64,000 nt of DNA from Leucobacter luti (GCF_004217175.1 NZ_SHKI01000002.1:62001-126000); one strand, 5' to 3'. Shown: positions 43,375 through 54,665, numbered from the stretch's first letter. Made by a program: numbers and translations. The notes: a model not told the origin generated them from the letters alone.

Positions 43375-45495
43375 GTGAGTAAGTTTGATCTAGATTCCCG
43401 AATCGCGCCCGCGCGCCGCCGCGCCGGCGCCGAGCCCCAGTCCACCCACCGTCGCGGACCGCGCGCGGTCGTCAGCGCACTCGGCCTCTTCGCCGCCGCG
43501 ACGCTGGTGATCAGCGGCGTCGGGCTCGCCTCGGCGCACCCGGCGCAGGCAGCGCCGCGTGTGCACACGGTGCCCGACGTGGCCACGCCAGCGGGGTCGC
43601 CGTCTGGCCCGCAGGCAGGCCGGGGCGAGGATGCACTGGCAGGCCAGGCCGACGAAGCGCCGGCGACCGCGCTCGAGGATGTGCAGCCGGCCAGGCTCGC
43701 CGACGCGCCGGTCACCATGCAGGACGGGCAGGCCACGGACGAGGAGCCAACCCAGTCCGTGGACCCCCAGACAGCCTCCGCCGCCGATCCGCAAGCAGCG
43801 CCGGCAGCCGACGCCCCGGCCGCAGCCGACGCACCAACCCCGGCCGACGCTCCGGCAGCCGCAGCCGACGCCCCGGCCGCATTCCGCGCCGCCGCCCCGC
43901 AGGCCACCCCGGCCGTCGCGGCCGTCGAGGACTTCGCGACCACCACGACGTTCGCGGCTCTGACGCGCCCCACTCAATACGGCGACGTGCTGTTCGCGCT
44001 TGCGAGCGTGGCGCTCGACGGGCCGGCAAACCTGAGTGGCCAGCCGATCGTGCTTGAGGCAAACGGCGTGGTGGTGGCCGAGAGCGTGCTGATCTACACG
44101 GGCGGCGGGACCTTCTCCACACTGATCCCGTTCGTGCACCAGTTCCCCGCGGGCACCCACAGCCTCGTCGCGCGCTTCGGCGGCATGCCGAACTCCGATC
44201 CGACGCAGCCGGGAGCGGCGCCCTCAGCGAGCATCCCGTTTGAGCTGATCATCGCCCAGATCCCCACCACCACCAAGATCACGAGCGCCCCGGCCTCGAC
44301 CCGCGCGTTCTCGGGCGTCGACGTCACCGCTCAGGTGACCGCGACCCCGGGCGGCTACGACGGGAACGCGGTGCTGCTGGCCGACGGCTCGCCGATCATG
44401 TACGCCGACCTTGCCGCCGACGGATCGGTGCGCTTCGAAGACGCGGTCGTGCCCTTCGGCACGACCGAGCTCACGGTCGCGTACCTTGGCGACACCGCCG
44501 GAAACTACGCCGTCTCCACCTCTGCCGTGTCCCCGTTCGCGGTCGACGATGTTGCGACGACCACCGAGCTCGCGCTCTCCGCGACGGAGCTTCGCGCAGA
44601 CGAGGAGGTCACGTTCACAGCCACGGTGACCTCCGACTCACCTGTCACGATGACCGCGACGGCCGACAGCCAGAGCGCGGGCACCGGTGCCGGATCGAGT
44701 GGCGCGGTCGAGTTCTTGGTCGACGGCGAAGCGCTCGAATCCGGCGCAGCGCCGATCGACCTTGACCCGGCGACCGGCGTGGGCGCGGCGAGCGCGACCC
44801 TCGTGGCTGGCGAGCTGCTGCTCGGAGATCACGAGGTCACTGCCCGGTTCGTTCCGGAACCCGGCCTCCGCACCTCCGCGAGCGAGGCGGCGCAGCTGCG
44901 CGTGCTCGGGGTGGAGACCACCCTGACCGTCGCCGATGCGGAGCTGGCGGGAACGCCGTCGAAGCCCGCAACCGTCGAGGTGACGGCGAGCACGGTTCCC
45001 ACGCAGCCGAGCGCCGCGGCTGTGCAGTCACGCGCTGCCGGATCGGCCGCTGCCGGATCGGCCGCCGCACCTGCCGCGGGCGTCGACGGCTACGTCCAGG
45101 CGTTCGTGGATGACGAGCCGCTGGGGGAGCCGTTCGCGGTCGCGGCGGGGCAGGGTGCCGGCACGCTGGCAGGGCTGCCCGTGGGGAGCCACGAGGTTGA
45201 GCTGCGGCTCACGCCGGCCGCGCAGTCGCTCCTGCCCAGCGCCACCACGGTGAGCGTGCGGGTGACCGCGGACGCCCGGCCCGACGTGCTCCCCGACGGG
45301 GACACGGATGGCGGATCGGGCGATGACGCCACCCCGGGTGACGGGGCCACCCCGCGCGGTGCGACGCCGCAGGCGCCCGCAGCGCTGAGCACCACGGGCG
45401 GATCCGGCCCCGCCGCGCTCCTGCTGGGCGGCATCGCGCTGCTCGCCGGCGCGGCAGGGGTACTGTTCGCCGCACGCCGCCGCGCACGGCACTAG
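43375..45495 (+). CDS. LSTTG-anchored surface protein with Ig-like repeats
   Basis: A 706-aa secreted, wall-anchored protein. It has a long signal peptide (residues 1-58, RRGPR then hydrophobic core, cleavage after A-Q-A-A), a low-complexity Ala/Pro/Asp region (about 60-175), then three or four Big_3-type Ig-like domains (about 180-640; each with T-T-T-x-L/F and a V-x-x-D-G motif). The C-terminal sorting signal is L-S-T-T-G, then a hydrophobic helix and R-R-R-A-R-H. GTG start. No sortase gene in the window. It probably has an adhesive or structural wall role. Confidence 0.8.
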   Translation: MSKFDLDSRIAPARRRAGAEPQSTHRRGPRAVVSALGLFAAATLVISGVGLASAHPAQAAPRVHTVPDVATPAGSPSGPQAGRGEDALAGQADEAPATALEDVQPARLADAPVTMQDGQATDEEPTQSVDPQTASAADPQAAPAADAPAAADAPTPADAPAAAADAPAAFRAAAPQATPAVAAVEDFATTTTFAALTRPTQYGDVLFALASVALDGPANLSGQPIVLEANGVVVAESVLIYTGGGTFSTLIPFVHQFPAGTHSLVARFGGMPNSDPTQPGAAPSASIPFELIIAQIPTTTKITSAPASTRAFSGVDVTAQVTATPGGYDGNAVLLADGSPIMYADLAADGSVRFEDAVVPFGTTELTVAYLGDTAGNYAVSTSAVSPFAVDDVATTTELALSATELRADEEVTFTATVTSDSPVTMTATADSQSAGTGAGSSGAVEFLVDGEALESGAAPIDLDPATGVGAASATLVAGELLLGDHEVTARFVPEPGLRTSASEAAQLRVLGVETTLTVADAELAGTPSKPATVEVTASTVPTQPSAAAVQSRAAGSAAAGSAAAPAAGVDGYVQAFVDDEPLGEPFAVAAGQGAGTLAGLPVGSHEVELRLTPAAQSLLPSATTVSVRVTADARPDVLPDGDTDGGSGDDATPGDGATPRGATPQAPAALSTTGGSGPAALLLGGIALLAGAAGVLFAARRRARH

Positions 45496-45502
45496 CCCAA
45501 CC

Positions 45503-45527
45503 GGGCGGCTGCGAGTCGCAGCCGCCC
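45503..45527 (+). terminator. Terminator hairpin after surface protein
   Basis: GGGCGGCTGC (45503-45512) pairs with GCAGCCGCCC (45518-45527) around a 5-nt loop, 8 bp after the stop codon. Confidence 0.7.
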
Positions 45528-45648
45528 ACGCCGGCGTACCGGCTCACCGGCGCACCGGCGCACCGCCCGCGCTGGCGCCCCGGCGCACCGGCGCGCCAGC
45601 CCGCACGCCCACCCAGCTTGCGCCGCGCGCCGCCGCTATCCTTGATCG

Positions 45649-47133
45649 GTGACAAGTTCTCGTTCGGAAACCGCGTATCAGCGCGCGGTCGCAGCCTTCA
45701 AGAACCCCACACTCGACCTGCTGCACCGCAGGTACGCCCCGTTCGTGGTGTCGGTGCTGTCGGTGATGTTCACCGCTGAGCGCCCCACCGTCCCCATCTC
45801 TGACGCGCACGTGGAGGTGGGCACCTTCGTCGAGGAGCTGCGCGCGGCCGGCTACGACCTCGACGAGCGGACGCTGCCCAACGGCACGGGCCGCGACATC
45901 TGCCGCTCTTGGGCGCGCGTGGGCTGGCTCGTGCCGCAGATCACCGACGGTGTGGAGCTGTACCGGCTCTCCGCCCAGGCGGTCGGCGCGCTCGAGGTCG
46001 CCGGCCGGGCGGGCGGCGGACGTGCGAAGGTGTCGCGCTCGCGAGTGCGCACCCTGCTTGAATCCGTGGAGCAGCTCACGCAGAGCGCCGAGACCGATCC
46101 GGCGCTCAGGCTCGCCCGCCTCCGCGATGAGCGCGCCGCGCTCGACGCCGAGATCGCACTGATCGAGGCGGCCGGCGACGAGCTCGACCCGATCGACGAC
46201 GACCAGCTGCTCGAAGACACCGAGAACGTGCTGCACCTGTCGCGGGAGCTCCCGGCCGACTTCGTGCGCGTGGCCGAGTCGATCAACGCGATGCAGCGCG
46301 ACGTGATCGCCGAGCTGCGCCGCGACGAGCGCCCCGCCGGCGAGGTGCTGCGCGAGTACCTGCACCGCGGCGAGCACGTGATGGAGGCTACGCCCGAGGG
46401 CCGCGCCTTCGCTGGCGCGCTGAAGCTGATCGGCGATCCCGAGCACATTGACCACCTCACCGACCAGCTGCAGGCGCTGCTCGGCAAATCGTTTGCGCAC
46501 CTCATGACCCCCGAGCAGCGCGGCGAGCTGCGCGCCATCGCGAAGCGCGTGGAGCAGGGCGTGCAGGAGGTGCTGCAGGCGCAGCGCCGCGCCTCGCACG
46601 TGATTACCACGCAGGTGCGCACGCACGATCCGATCCGCGACCGCGAGGTCGACGAGCTGCTGCGCAGCGTGATGTCCGGGCTGCAGGCCTGGGTGCCCGA
46701 TTCGAGGGCGGGGGATCGGATCGACCCGCTGCGCAGCCTCCCCACGGCCGGCGTGCGGCACCTGCGTCAGACCGTGAGCGACCCGCGCCCGCCCACCGCC
46801 CCAGCGCCGCTGCGCGACCCGGGGGAGCAGGCAGAGTTCGTCGACGCCGACACCCGGGCCTGGGGCGGACCAAACTACGCCGAGCTTGAGGCGTACCTGG
46901 CGGGGCTTGAAGCCGAGAGCTTCGACCTCGCCGCCGCGTTCGCGGGCATCGGCGACGCCGAGACGCGCCGCCCGGCAGACCTGCTCGGGCTCCTTGAAAT
47001 CGCCCACCGGAACGGGCTCGTCGAGAGCGCGGAGGTCTCCGTGGTGGAGGCGCTCCGCCCCGACGGCACGGCCCGCCGCTTCGCCTTTGGCGCGGTCACC
47101 GCGCGCACACTGAAAGTTGAATCGCATGACTGA
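45649..47133 (+). CDS. JetA/MksF-like condensin subunit (DUF3375)
   Basis: A 494-aa kleisin-like (MukF-type) subunit of the JetABCD/Wadjet or MksBEF condensin. The N-terminal winged-helix domain contains [15 protein letters not shown] central coiled coil (about 140-200, [17 protein letters not shown]) and a helical C-terminus follow. Wadjet complexes recognise and cleave closed-circular plasmids. GTG start at 45649. The ATG of the next gene overlaps its stop region, as is usual for jetA-jetB. Confidence 0.85.
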   Translation: MTSSRSETAYQRAVAAFKNPTLDLLHRRYAPFVVSVLSVMFTAERPTVPISDAHVEVGTFVEELRAAGYDLDERTLPNGTGRDICRSWARVGWLVPQITDGVELYRLSAQAVGALEVAGRAGGGRAKVSRSRVRTLLESVEQLTQSAETDPALRLARLRDERAALDAEIALIEAAGDELDPIDDDQLLEDTENVLHLSRELPADFVRVAESINAMQRDVIAELRRDERPAGEVLREYLHRGEHVMEATPEGRAFAGALKLIGDPEHIDHLTDQLQALLGKSFAHLMTPEQRGELRAIAKRVEQGVQEVLQAQRRASHVITTQVRTHDPIRDREVDELLRSVMSGLQAWVPDSRAGDRIDPLRSLPTAGVRHLRQTVSDPRPPTAPAPLRDPGEQAEFVDADTRAWGGPNYAELEAYLAGLEAESFDLAAAFAGIGDAETRRPADLLGLLEIAHRNGLVESAEVSVVEALRPDGTARRFAFGAVTARTLKVESHD

Positions 47134-48022
47134 ACAGCCACTCGCCGCGGACCCGCGGGGCGCCGCGGCGCCCGCGTCGGACGCAGCCGCGATGCCCGCT
47201 CCCGACGCAGCCGCGCCGGACGCCTCACTCGCCGCAGCCGCACCCCCCGCGCCCGCTGCGGAGCCGCCCGCCGCCGAGACCTCGTTCGTCGCAGCGGTGG
47301 CGATGGAGAACGACCCCGAGGAGTTCTTCCCGGGCGACCGCGGCGTGCTCGATCCGGCCGTGCGCCGGGTGCTCGTGCGCCTGCTGCAGCGCCGGGTGAT
47401 CTTCGCCGACAAGCACGCTGACGAGTGGGCAGTGCTGCTCGAAAACCAGCAGGTGATCGAGTCGCGCCTGCACGACCTGTTCGTGCGGCTGGTCGTCGAT
47501 CCCGCCCGCGGCGTGGCGTACAAGCAGCAGGTGCGCTCCGAAGAGCTCGAGGTGCCGGTGCTGCTGCGCGACGAGTCGTACAACCGCGCCGAGACCCTCG
47601 TGCTCGTGTACCTGCGCACCGTGTATCAGCGCGAGTCGACGGCGGGGGAGCCGTCGGTGCGGATCGACGTCGAGGAGATCGAGCAGACCGTGCTCAGCTA
47701 CTTCAGCGAGCGCGAGGGCAGCACCGCTGCCCGCCAGAAGACGATCCGCAGCGCCCTCGGGCGACTGCGCCAGGAGGGCATCGTCGAGGAGGAATCGGAG
47801 GGCCGCTACCGGGTGACCCCGCTGGTCGAGATCGTGCTCAGCGCGGACCGGCTGCGCGAGTTGCAGGGCTGGCTGCGCGAGCAGCTGGCCGCCTCGGCCG
47901 CCCCTGCGGAGACGACCGCCGCCGCCGAAGACGCCGCCGACTCCGTCGCCGAAGACACCGCGGCGGCGGCGCAGGACCGCACAGACGCCGCTGCGCAGGG
48001 CCGGGAGGGCGACGCCGCATGA
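47126..48022 (+). CDS. JetB/MksE-like condensin subunit (DUF4194)
   Basis: A 298-aa KITE/MukE-type winged-helix subunit. Its core (about residues 55-255) includes [30 protein letters not shown] and [11 protein letters not shown]. Unusually, both ends carry Ala/Pro/Asp-rich low-complexity tails (1-50, 260-298). Starts at the ATG at 47126, 8 bp inside the end of jetA, and overlaps the jetC start by 4 bp (ATGA). Confidence 0.85.
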   Translation: MTEQPLAADPRGAAAPASDAAAMPAPDAAAPDASLAAAAPPAPAAEPPAAETSFVAAVAMENDPEEFFPGDRGVLDPAVRRVLVRLLQRRVIFADKHADEWAVLLENQQVIESRLHDLFVRLVVDPARGVAYKQQVRSEELEVPVLLRDESYNRAETLVLVYLRTVYQRESTAGEPSVRIDVEEIEQTVLSYFSEREGSTAARQKTIRSALGRLRQEGIVEEESEGRYRVTPLVEIVLSADRLRELQGWLREQLAASAAPAETTAAAEDAADSVAEDTAAAAQDRTDAAAQGREGDAA

Positions 48023-51000
48023 CCATGATCGACACCCTTTTCGGGCTCATCCCCGCGAACTCGCGCGGGCAGCAGTGGATCGCCGACGAGCTGCAGCTCG
48101 TGAACTGGGGCGGCTACGACGGCGCGCACCGCGTCAAGTTCTCGCCGCGGGCGACGCTGCTGTGCGGCGGATCCGGATCCGGCAAGTCCACGCTCATGGA
48201 CGCGTACATCGCGCTCATGATGCCGCACACCACCCCGTTCAACGGTGCCTCAAACGGCGGCGTGACCGGGCGCTCCCGCGGCGACGAGCAGCGCAACATC
48301 CTCTCCTACGGCCGCGGCAAGCTCGACGAGTCGCGCACCGACGAGGGCACCCGCGTGCGCGTGCTGCGCGGCGACGGCGAAGACACGTGGACGGCGATCT
48401 CGATGACGTGGACCGACCACGACGGCTCGCAGTTCACGGCCGTGCGCGCCTGGTACATCCCCGCGGCCGCGCGCATCATCGAGGACACCGTCCGGGTGCG
48501 GGCCACGGTGGACGGCCCGCTGAGCCTCGACGCGCTCGAGGTCGCGGCGGCGCAGCGCCTCACCGACGCGTCGGTGCGGGCGGCCGGGCTCGAGACCTTT
48601 GCAACCGACCGAGAGTTCTCGGCCAAGATCCATGCCGTGCTGGGGATCGGGGCCGCCGGCGCCGGCGCGAAGGCGATGAGCCTGCTCGCGCGGATCCAGG
48701 CGGGCCAGCAGATCACCACGGTGGACGAGCTGTACAAGCGCATGGTCCTTGAAGAACCGGAGACGCTCGCCACGGCGGACGCGGTTGTGGGCCACTTCGA
48801 CGAGCTTGAGGGCACGCGCATGCGCATGGTCACGGCGCAGCGCCAGGTGCGCGCGCTGCGGCCAATCCGCGACATGCGGGGCCGCATCGAGGCCGCCGCC
48901 GAGCAGCTGCGCCTCATCGACGAGATCGGGCGCTTCAGCGATCCCGAGTCGCTCGCGGCGCTGTGGGGTGCGGACCGTCGCCTGGCGCTGCTGCGCGAGG
49001 TCGAGGCCGAGCTGCAGCAGGAGAAGGCCGCGGCAGACGCGGAGTCGCGCACCCAGCAGGCGCTCGCCTCGGCCGCGGAGGCCGAGCGCGACGGGCTCGT
49101 GGAGGTGCTTCGCAACTCCGGCGGGGACCGCATCGAGCGCGCCGAGCGCGACCTGTCGATCGTGGAGAAGCGGCTTGAGACGGTCACCGAGGCGCGTCGC
49201 CGCTTCGACGCAGCGATCGGGCAGCTCGACGAGGACGCCGCGACCGAGAAAGCGTTTACCGCGCTCGCGGCCCGCGCCCGTGACGCGCTCGCGGATCCGG
49301 GCGCCAAGGTGGCGGCGCGCGACGCATACGCCGACGCCCGCGGCGCCACGAACGCGCTCCGCGCGAGCCTCGCCGAGCTCGCCGACGAGCGCGGCCGCAC
49401 CGAGGGGCTGCGCGGCAACATTCCGAGCGCCCTGCACGAGGCGCGGGCGCTGCTCGCGGACGCGGCCGGACTGCCCGTCTCGGAGCTCCCGTTCGTGGGC
49501 GAGCTGATCGAGGTGCGCACTGAGTTCGAGCCCTGGCGCGAGGCGTTCAACCTGGCGCTCGGCGGTTTCGCCACCACGCTGCTCATCGACGCGGCCCAGC
49601 TGCCGCAGTTCCGTGCCGCGATCAACGAGCTCCGGGTGCCCACCCGGCTCCGCTACGAGGGCGTGCACACAGGCCAGGCCCGATCCGGCAGGCTCGACCC
49701 GCAGCGGCTGCCCGGTCGGCTTGACTACCGCGAGAGCCCGTTCACAGGGTGGCTCGAAGCGCGGCTGGAGGAACGCTTCGGCTTTGTGTGCGTCGACGGC
49801 GCCGAGGCGCTGGGCCAGCACTCGATGGCGCTGAGCCTCACCGGCCAGATGTCGCAGGGCGCCCGCGGCGCGCACGGCGGCCACGGCCGGGCGAACGTGC
49901 TCGGGTTTTCAAACCAGCGCCGGCTCACGGACCTCGCGGATCGGCTTGGCGAGCTCGAGCGGCGCGTCGTCGCCGCTGAGGCGACCGAGCAGGCCGCGGC
50001 GGCCGCGCTCGACGCGCTTGACGCCCGGCACGCGGCGTTCGCGAAGATCAGCGAGTTGACCTGGGACCAGATCGACGTCGCCACGCTTGAGAGCGAGCGG
50101 GCGAACTGGGAGCGCGTGGTCGCAGAGCTGATTGCCGGCAGCCCGGAGATCGAGGCGCTTTCCGCGCAGATCGCCGCCCTCAAGAAGAAGATTGAGGGGC
50201 TGCAGAAGCTCGTCGGCCGCGCCGAGGAGCAGCAGGATCGCATCGCCACCCGCTGGGCCGAGGTGACCGACGAGGTCGATGCCGCGCAGCGCGCGCTCGA
50301 CGACGCCGAAGACGCGGGGCGCGCGCTCGCGCCGCAGCACACCGAGTACCTCGACGATCGCTTCAGCGCCCCGCCCGAGGGCCGCGACCGCAGCCGGGCC
50401 GACCGGCTCGTGCGCTTCGACGCGGCGCTGCAGTCGGCCTCGAAGCAGCTGCTCGACGACCAGGCGACCGCCCAGGACACGCTTGAGGAGCAGCGGGCGC
50501 ACCTGCGGCGCGCGCTTGAAGGCTTCCTTGAGAGCTGGCCAAACCCGAACCTGCGCGCGGATCCGGACTCCTCGCTGCGAGACTTCGAGCGCATCCTCCG
50601 GGAGCTTGAGACGAGCGGCCTGCACGAGCTGGAGACCGAGTGGAAGCACAGCCTGCTCAAGCTCTCGGGCAACGACCTCACCAACCTCGACTCCACGCTC
50701 AGCCGCTCGATCCGCGAGATCAAGGAGCGCATCGAGCCCATCAACCGGATCATGCAAGATTTGCCGTTCTACGACGACGATCACCGGCTGCAGATCACGC
50801 CGCGCGAGAACCAATCGGAGGCGCGGCGGCGCTTCCGCAGTGAGCTGCGCGAGGTGCGCGGCCTCATCGGGGCGGCGACGACCGACGCGGATCGCGAGCA
50901 GGCGTACGAGCGGATGAAGAAGTTCATCAACCGGATCCGCCGCACCGCCCCGGACTTCGCCAGCCTCGTGGACGTGCGCAACCACGTGCGCGTGAGCGCC

Positions 51001-51378
51001 GAGAAGGTGCACGCCGACACGAAGCAGCACGCGGCGCTCTACGACCACATCGGCGAGAAGTCGGGTGGCGAGTCGCAGGAGCTGATCGCCTTCATCGTGG
51101 GCGCCGCCCTCCGCTACCAGCTGGGGGACGCCGACGCCGAGCGCCCGCGCTACGCGCCGGTGTTCCTCGACGAGGCGCTCATTAAGGCTGACGCGCACTT
51201 CACGAAGCGGGCGATCGGCGCCTGGCGGGGGCTCGGGTTCCAGCTGGTGATCGGCGCCCCGAACGACAAGTACAGCGCGATCGAGCCGCACGTCGACGTG
51301 GAGTACGACATCCTGAAGGACACGAGCGGCCGCTCCTGGGCAAAGCCGAAGGTGGGCCTACCGGCCGACGCGGGCTAG
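48019..51378 (+). CDS. JetC/MksB-like SMC ATPase
   Basis: A 1119-aa SMC/MukB-like ATPase, the motor of the condensin complex. Walker [11 protein letters not shown] near residue 55, two long coiled-coil arms (about 270-470 and 620-880) rich in Ala/Glu/Arg, a hinge-like globular part (about 470-620), ABC signature K-S-G-G-E-S-Q near 1015 and Walker B P-V-F-L-D-E-A near 1048. Start ATG at 48019. The operon ends here: the topoprim nuclease subunit (JetD/MksG) that normally follows is absent. Confidence 0.9.
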   Translation: MTMIDTLFGLIPANSRGQQWIADELQLVNWGGYDGAHRVKFSPRATLLCGGSGSGKSTLMDAYIALMMPHTTPFNGASNGGVTGRSRGDEQRNILSYGRGKLDESRTDEGTRVRVLRGDGEDTWTAISMTWTDHDGSQFTAVRAWYIPAAARIIEDTVRVRATVDGPLSLDALEVAAAQRLTDASVRAAGLETFATDREFSAKIHAVLGIGAAGAGAKAMSLLARIQAGQQITTVDELYKRMVLEEPETLATADAVVGHFDELEGTRMRMVTAQRQVRALRPIRDMRGRIEAAAEQLRLIDEIGRFSDPESLAALWGADRRLALLREVEAELQQEKAAADAESRTQQALASAAEAERDGLVEVLRNSGGDRIERAERDLSIVEKRLETVTEARRRFDAAIGQLDEDAATEKAFTALAARARDALADPGAKVAARDAYADARGATNALRASLAELADERGRTEGLRGNIPSALHEARALLADAAGLPVSELPFVGELIEVRTEFEPWREAFNLALGGFATTLLIDAAQLPQFRAAINELRVPTRLRYEGVHTGQARSGRLDPQRLPGRLDYRESPFTGWLEARLEERFGFVCVDGAEALGQHSMALSLTGQMSQGARGAHGGHGRANVLGFSNQRRLTDLADRLGELERRVVAAEATEQAAAAALDALDARHAAFAKISELTWDQIDVATLESERANWERVVAELIAGSPEIEALSAQIAALKKKIEGLQKLVGRAEEQQDRIATRWAEVTDEVDAAQRALDDAEDAGRALAPQHTEYLDDRFSAPPEGRDRSRADRLVRFDAALQSASKQLLDDQATAQDTLEEQRAHLRRALEGFLESWPNPNLRADPDSSLRDFERILRELETSGLHELETEWKHSLLKLSGNDLTNLDSTLSRSIREIKERIEPINRIMQDLPFYDDDHRLQITPRENQSEARRRFRSELREVRGLIGAATTDADREQAYERMKKFINRIRRTAPDFASLVDVRNHVRVSAEKVHADTKQHAALYDHIGEKSGGESQELIAFIVGAALRYQLGDADAERPRYAPVFLDEALIKADAHFTKRAIGAWRGLGFQLVIGAPNDKYSAIEPHVDVEYDILKDTSGRSWAKPKVGLPADAG

Positions 51379-51386
51379 GCGGGCGG

Positions 51387-51430
51387 GGCCGCGCGGGGCC
51401 GGGCGGCATGCCCGCCGCCCGCGCGGCCTG
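51387..51430. terminator. GC-rich bidirectional terminator
   Basis: A large, almost pure G+C inverted repeat (left arm from GGCCGCGCGGG, right arm to CCCGCGCGGCC, loop around CATG) between the convergent jetC and ilvD-like genes, followed by tandem GCCCGCC units up to about 51465. Confidence 0.65.
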
Positions 51431-51476
51431 CCCGCCGCCCGCCGCCCGCCGCCCGCGCGGCCTTCAGGGCGCCGGT

Positions 51477-53201
51477 CTACTCCTTGCCGTGGAGAAAATC
51501 GAGGTCTGCCCCCTCGGAAGCCTGCACCACGCTAGTCGCGTACAGCCGCCGCCATCCCCGCTTCGGAGGTTCTGGCAACACGAGGTCCGCGCGCCGAAGC
51601 TCGAGCTCGGCCTCGTCCACCAGGAGATCGACCGTGCGATTGGGGACGTCGAGTTTGATGCGGTCCCCGGTACGCACAAGCGCCAGCGGCCCGCCGAGCG
51701 CCGCCTCCGGGGAGACGTGCAGCACGATCGTGCCGTACGCGGTCCCAGACATGCGGCCATCCGAGATCCGGACCATGTCACGAATGCCCTGCTGCGCGAG
51801 GTACTTCGGAATCGGGATCGACCCGGCCTCGGGCATGCCGGCAGCAACCGGGCCAATGTTTCGCATGACGAGCACGTGCTCGGGGGTGAGCCCGAGTGCT
51901 GGGTCGTCGAGCGTGTCCTCCACCTCTTCGAGCGAGTCGAACACGTGAGCGATCCCCTCGTGCACCATGAGATGCGGGGAAGCCGCGGCCGCCTTAATGA
52001 CGGCGCCGTCCGGGGCGAGCGAACCGCGGAGCGTCACGAGCGCTCCGGGGCCCTTCAACGGCTTGCCGGTGCGGCGGATGGTGTCCTGCCACTCCTGGGG
52101 ACCTTCCGCGTCAGCGAGCTGCTCGCCCAGCGTCTTGCCCGTGACGGTGAGCGCGTCAAGATGCAACACGCTTTCGAGCTCCTTGAGGAGTGCGGGCATG
52201 CCGCCGTCGCGGTGCATATCCGGGAGATAGTTTGAGCCGGCGGGCTTGCAGTTGACCAGCACGGGGATCTGCTGCGCAATGTCATGGAAATCATCGAGGT
52301 TGATGTTCAGTCCGAGACGACGAGCGATCGCGGTGAGGTGGATGATCGCGTTCGTGGAACCAGCGATCGCGGCGAGCACCATGATTGCGTTCTTGAACGC
52401 ATCCTCGGTCATGATCTCCGACGGCTTGCGCCCGGACCGGGCAAGCTCAACCGCCTGTCGCCCCGTCTTCACCGAGATGCGGAGCCGTTCCGATGACACC
52501 GATGGTGCGGTGCCAGAGAATGGGAGGGACATCCCCAGCGCCTCGACGACACACGCCATGGTCGACGCTGTTCCCATCACCATGCAGGTGCCGGCTGAGG
52601 GCGCGAGCTCGGCGTTGATCTCCCAGATTTGCTTCTCGCTGACGCTGCCGCCTCGGAACTCGGTCCACATGCGTCGGCAATCAGTGCACGCGCCCAGCCG
52701 CTCACCCTTGTAGTTTCCGACGGTCATCGGTCCGACCACGAGCTGGATTGCGGGGATATCCGCGGACGCAGCCGCCATGAGCTCGGCGGGAACTGTTTTG
52801 TCGCAACCGCCGAGCAGCACTACTGCGTCCATCGGCTGGGACTTGATTTGCTCCTCGACCTCCATGGCCATCAGGTTGCGGAAGAGCATGGTGGTGGGGT
52901 TCGTGAGGATCTCTCCGAGTGACATCACCGGGAACACGAACGGGATGCCGCCGGCCTCGAGCACACCGCGCTTGACTGCGTCGATCATCTGCGGCATCTC
53001 GCGGTGACAGGTGGTGTAATCGGACGTCGTGTTCACGATGCCAATGACGGGACGATCAATGTCGTCTGGGTCGAGCCCGGCCGAGTTGAGGAACGCGCGT
53101 CGAATGAACTTGCTGAACCCCACATCGCCGTAGTTGGTGAGGTTCCCGTCCACGCCTTGGATGCGTGACCCCTCGGGCGTGGTGATGTCTTCGTTGCTCA
53201 T
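51477..53201 (-). CDS. IlvD/Edd-family dehydratase, probably a sugar-acid dehydratase
   Basis: A 574-aa Fe-S dehydratase. The cluster cysteines are visible in T-T-C-H-R-E (near residue 65), G-G-C-D-K-T-V-P (near 133) and A-G-T-C-M-V-M-G (near 205). The last replaces the S-C-G-G-M-Y-T-A-N pattern usual in branched-chain IlvD. Sequence and context (aldehyde dehydrogenase, ABC sugar importer, IclR regulator) favour a sugar-acid dehydratase (arabinonate/xylonate-like) over amino-acid synthesis. Third gene of the minus-strand operon; starts 9 bp after the ALDH stop. Confidence 0.82.
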   Translation of the reverse strand: MSNEDITTPEGSRIQGVDGNLTNYGDVGFSKFIRRAFLNSAGLDPDDIDRPVIGIVNTTSDYTTCHREMPQMIDAVKRGVLEAGGIPFVFPVMSLGEILTNPTTMLFRNLMAMEVEEQIKSQPMDAVVLLGGCDKTVPAELMAAASADIPAIQLVVGPMTVGNYKGERLGACTDCRRMWTEFRGGSVSEKQIWEINAELAPSAGTCMVMGTASTMACVVEALGMSLPFSGTAPSVSSERLRISVKTGRQAVELARSGRKPSEIMTEDAFKNAIMVLAAIAGSTNAIIHLTAIARRLGLNINLDDFHDIAQQIPVLVNCKPAGSNYLPDMHRDGGMPALLKELESVLHLDALTVTGKTLGEQLADAEGPQEWQDTIRRTGKPLKGPGALVTLRGSLAPDGAVIKAAAASPHLMVHEGIAHVFDSLEEVEDTLDDPALGLTPEHVLVMRNIGPVAAGMPEAGSIPIPKYLAQQGIRDMVRISDGRMSGTAYGTIVLHVSPEAALGGPLALVRTGDRIKLDVPNRTVDLLVDEAELELRRADLVLPEPPKRGWRRLYATSVVQASEGADLDFLHGKE

Positions 53202-53210
53202 CGTCGATCC

Positions 53211-54662
53211 TTACAGAGTGAGAATGGTCGCCTTCGCGACCGTGTAATCGAGTATTCCCTCGGAGCCGCCCTCGCGGCCAAACCCGGATTCCTTGACGCC
53301 ACCGAACGGGGCCTCCGCGGTGGCCACCGCCATTGTGTTGACACCGACCATGCCGGCTTCGATCCGCTCCGAAGCGAGAAACGCGGTGCTGAGATTGGTG
53401 GTCCAGACGTAGCTCGCGAGGCCGAAGACCGTGGAGTTTGCGATCTCGATTGCCTGCTCAAACGAGTCGAACGTCACGATTGGCGCCACCGGAGCGAACG
53501 GCTCGTCGCTGAGGATCTTGCTGTGGGGTGGGACATTCACGAGAACGGTCGGTTCAAAGAAATACCCGTGCTCGAAGCGTGGGTCGCGCTGACCCCCGAG
53601 CGCGACCGTCGCCCCGGCGGAGACCGCGTCGGCGACCAGCGCCTCGGTCTGCGCGATCTGACGACGATTGCTCAGCGGGCCGACCGTGGTCTCGGGGTCG
53701 TGCCCGTCGCCCAGCTGCAGCTCGCGCGTGGCCGCGATGAACGCTTCGGTGAACCTCTGGGCCACGGTGTCCTGGACGATGAAGCGTGATGGTGACGCGC
53801 ACACCTGCCCGGTGTTTCTGAACTTCGAGGCAACGCACGCGCGGGCCGCGGCTTCGACATCTGCATCCTCAAACACGAGCACTGGCGCGTGGCCGCCAAG
53901 CTCCATTGACACCGCCACCAGATTGTCGGCTGCCAGGTGCAGCAGCGTGCGGCCCACGGCTCCTGAGCCGGTGAGCGAGAGCTTGCGCACGATCCCCGAA
54001 TTGATGAGCTGCTCACTGATCCGAGAGGCTGGACCGGTGAGGGCCGTGATGACTCCGGCCGGGACCCCGGCGAGCTCGCACGCCCGAACAATCAGGAGCG
54101 ACGAGAAGGGCGCCTCCTCCGTGGGCCGCAGGATCACTGAACAGCCCGCGGCAAGCGCCGGCGCGATCTTGCGCGCCGGCAGGAGCGCCGGAAAGTTCCA
54201 CGCGGCAAAGGCTGCGACGACGCCGACGGGTTCGCGCCGCACGATGATGCGATTCGCCGTCGAGTGACCGTCGACGGTGCGACCGTAAATGCGTCGTGCC
54301 TCGTCCGCGTACCAATCGAACTGATCCGCGGTTGCAAGCCACTCTGCTTCGGCCTCGCGCACCGGCTTGCCCTGTTCGTCGGTCATCAGTCGGGACGCCT
54401 CGGGGGCCCACTCTCGCAGAATGTCTGCGACCCGTCGGATGGTTGCGGATCGGGTCCAGGCGTCCGTGTTTCGCCACACAGCGAGCCCGCGTTCGGCCGC
54501 GGCAAAGCCATCCGCCACGTCCTCCGGTGACGCCTGCTCAATGGTGCCGATTGCGATCTCCGTGGCGGGGTTGAAGACCTCCGTGGTCGCGCCGGTCGCT
54601 CCGGTGCGCCACTCGCCGTCGATGAAGAGCCGGCCGGGGATGATCGTGGGGAATGCGTGCAT
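53211..54662 (-). CDS. NAD(P)+-dependent aldehyde dehydrogenase
   Basis: A 483-aa ALDH of the succinate/ketoglutarate-semialdehyde type. Catalytic Cys in N-T-G-Q-V-C-A-S-P (near residue 284), general-base Glu in S-M-E-L-G-G-H-A-P (near 254), cofactor Asn in A-W-N-F-P. In oxidative pentose or sugar-acid routes this enzyme oxidises a semialdehyde made after dehydration, which fits the neighbouring dehydratase. Starts 3 bp after the ThDP-enzyme stop. Confidence 0.88.
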   Translation of the reverse strand: MHAFPTIIPGRLFIDGEWRTGATGATTEVFNPATEIAIGTIEQASPEDVADGFAAAERGLAVWRNTDAWTRSATIRRVADILREWAPEASRLMTDEQGKPVREAEAEWLATADQFDWYADEARRIYGRTVDGHSTANRIIVRREPVGVVAAFAAWNFPALLPARKIAPALAAGCSVILRPTEEAPFSSLLIVRACELAGVPAGVITALTGPASRISEQLINSGIVRKLSLTGSGAVGRTLLHLAADNLVAVSMELGGHAPVLVFEDADVEAAARACVASKFRNTGQVCASPSRFIVQDTVAQRFTEAFIAATRELQLGDGHDPETTVGPLSNRRQIAQTEALVADAVSAGATVALGGQRDPRFEHGYFFEPTVLVNVPPHSKILSDEPFAPVAPIVTFDSFEQAIEIANSTVFGLASYVWTTNLSTAFLASERIEAGMVGVNTMAVATAEAPFGGVKESGFGREGGSEGILDYTVAKATILTL

Positions 54663-54665
54663 GGG

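Noticed and set aside
45538..45600. Short CCGGCGCAC-like tandem units as a CRISPR or VNTR
   Set aside because: Units are about 9-10 bp without regular spacers; ordinary GC-rich slippage.
45544..47619. 691-codon frame antisense to jetA/jetB
   Set aside because: Shadow of the overlapping condensin genes; no start site or domain; composition is typical of frame mirroring.
48250..51291. Two antisense frames of about 450-540 codons inside jetC
   Set aside because: The SMC ATPase frame on the plus strand has all motifs; the mirrored frames are Arg/Ala/Leu strings.
51477..53201. Branched-chain amino-acid dehydratase ilvD
   Set aside because: Third-cysteine context and the sugar-transport neighbourhood point to a sugar-acid dehydratase, so no ilvD symbol was given.
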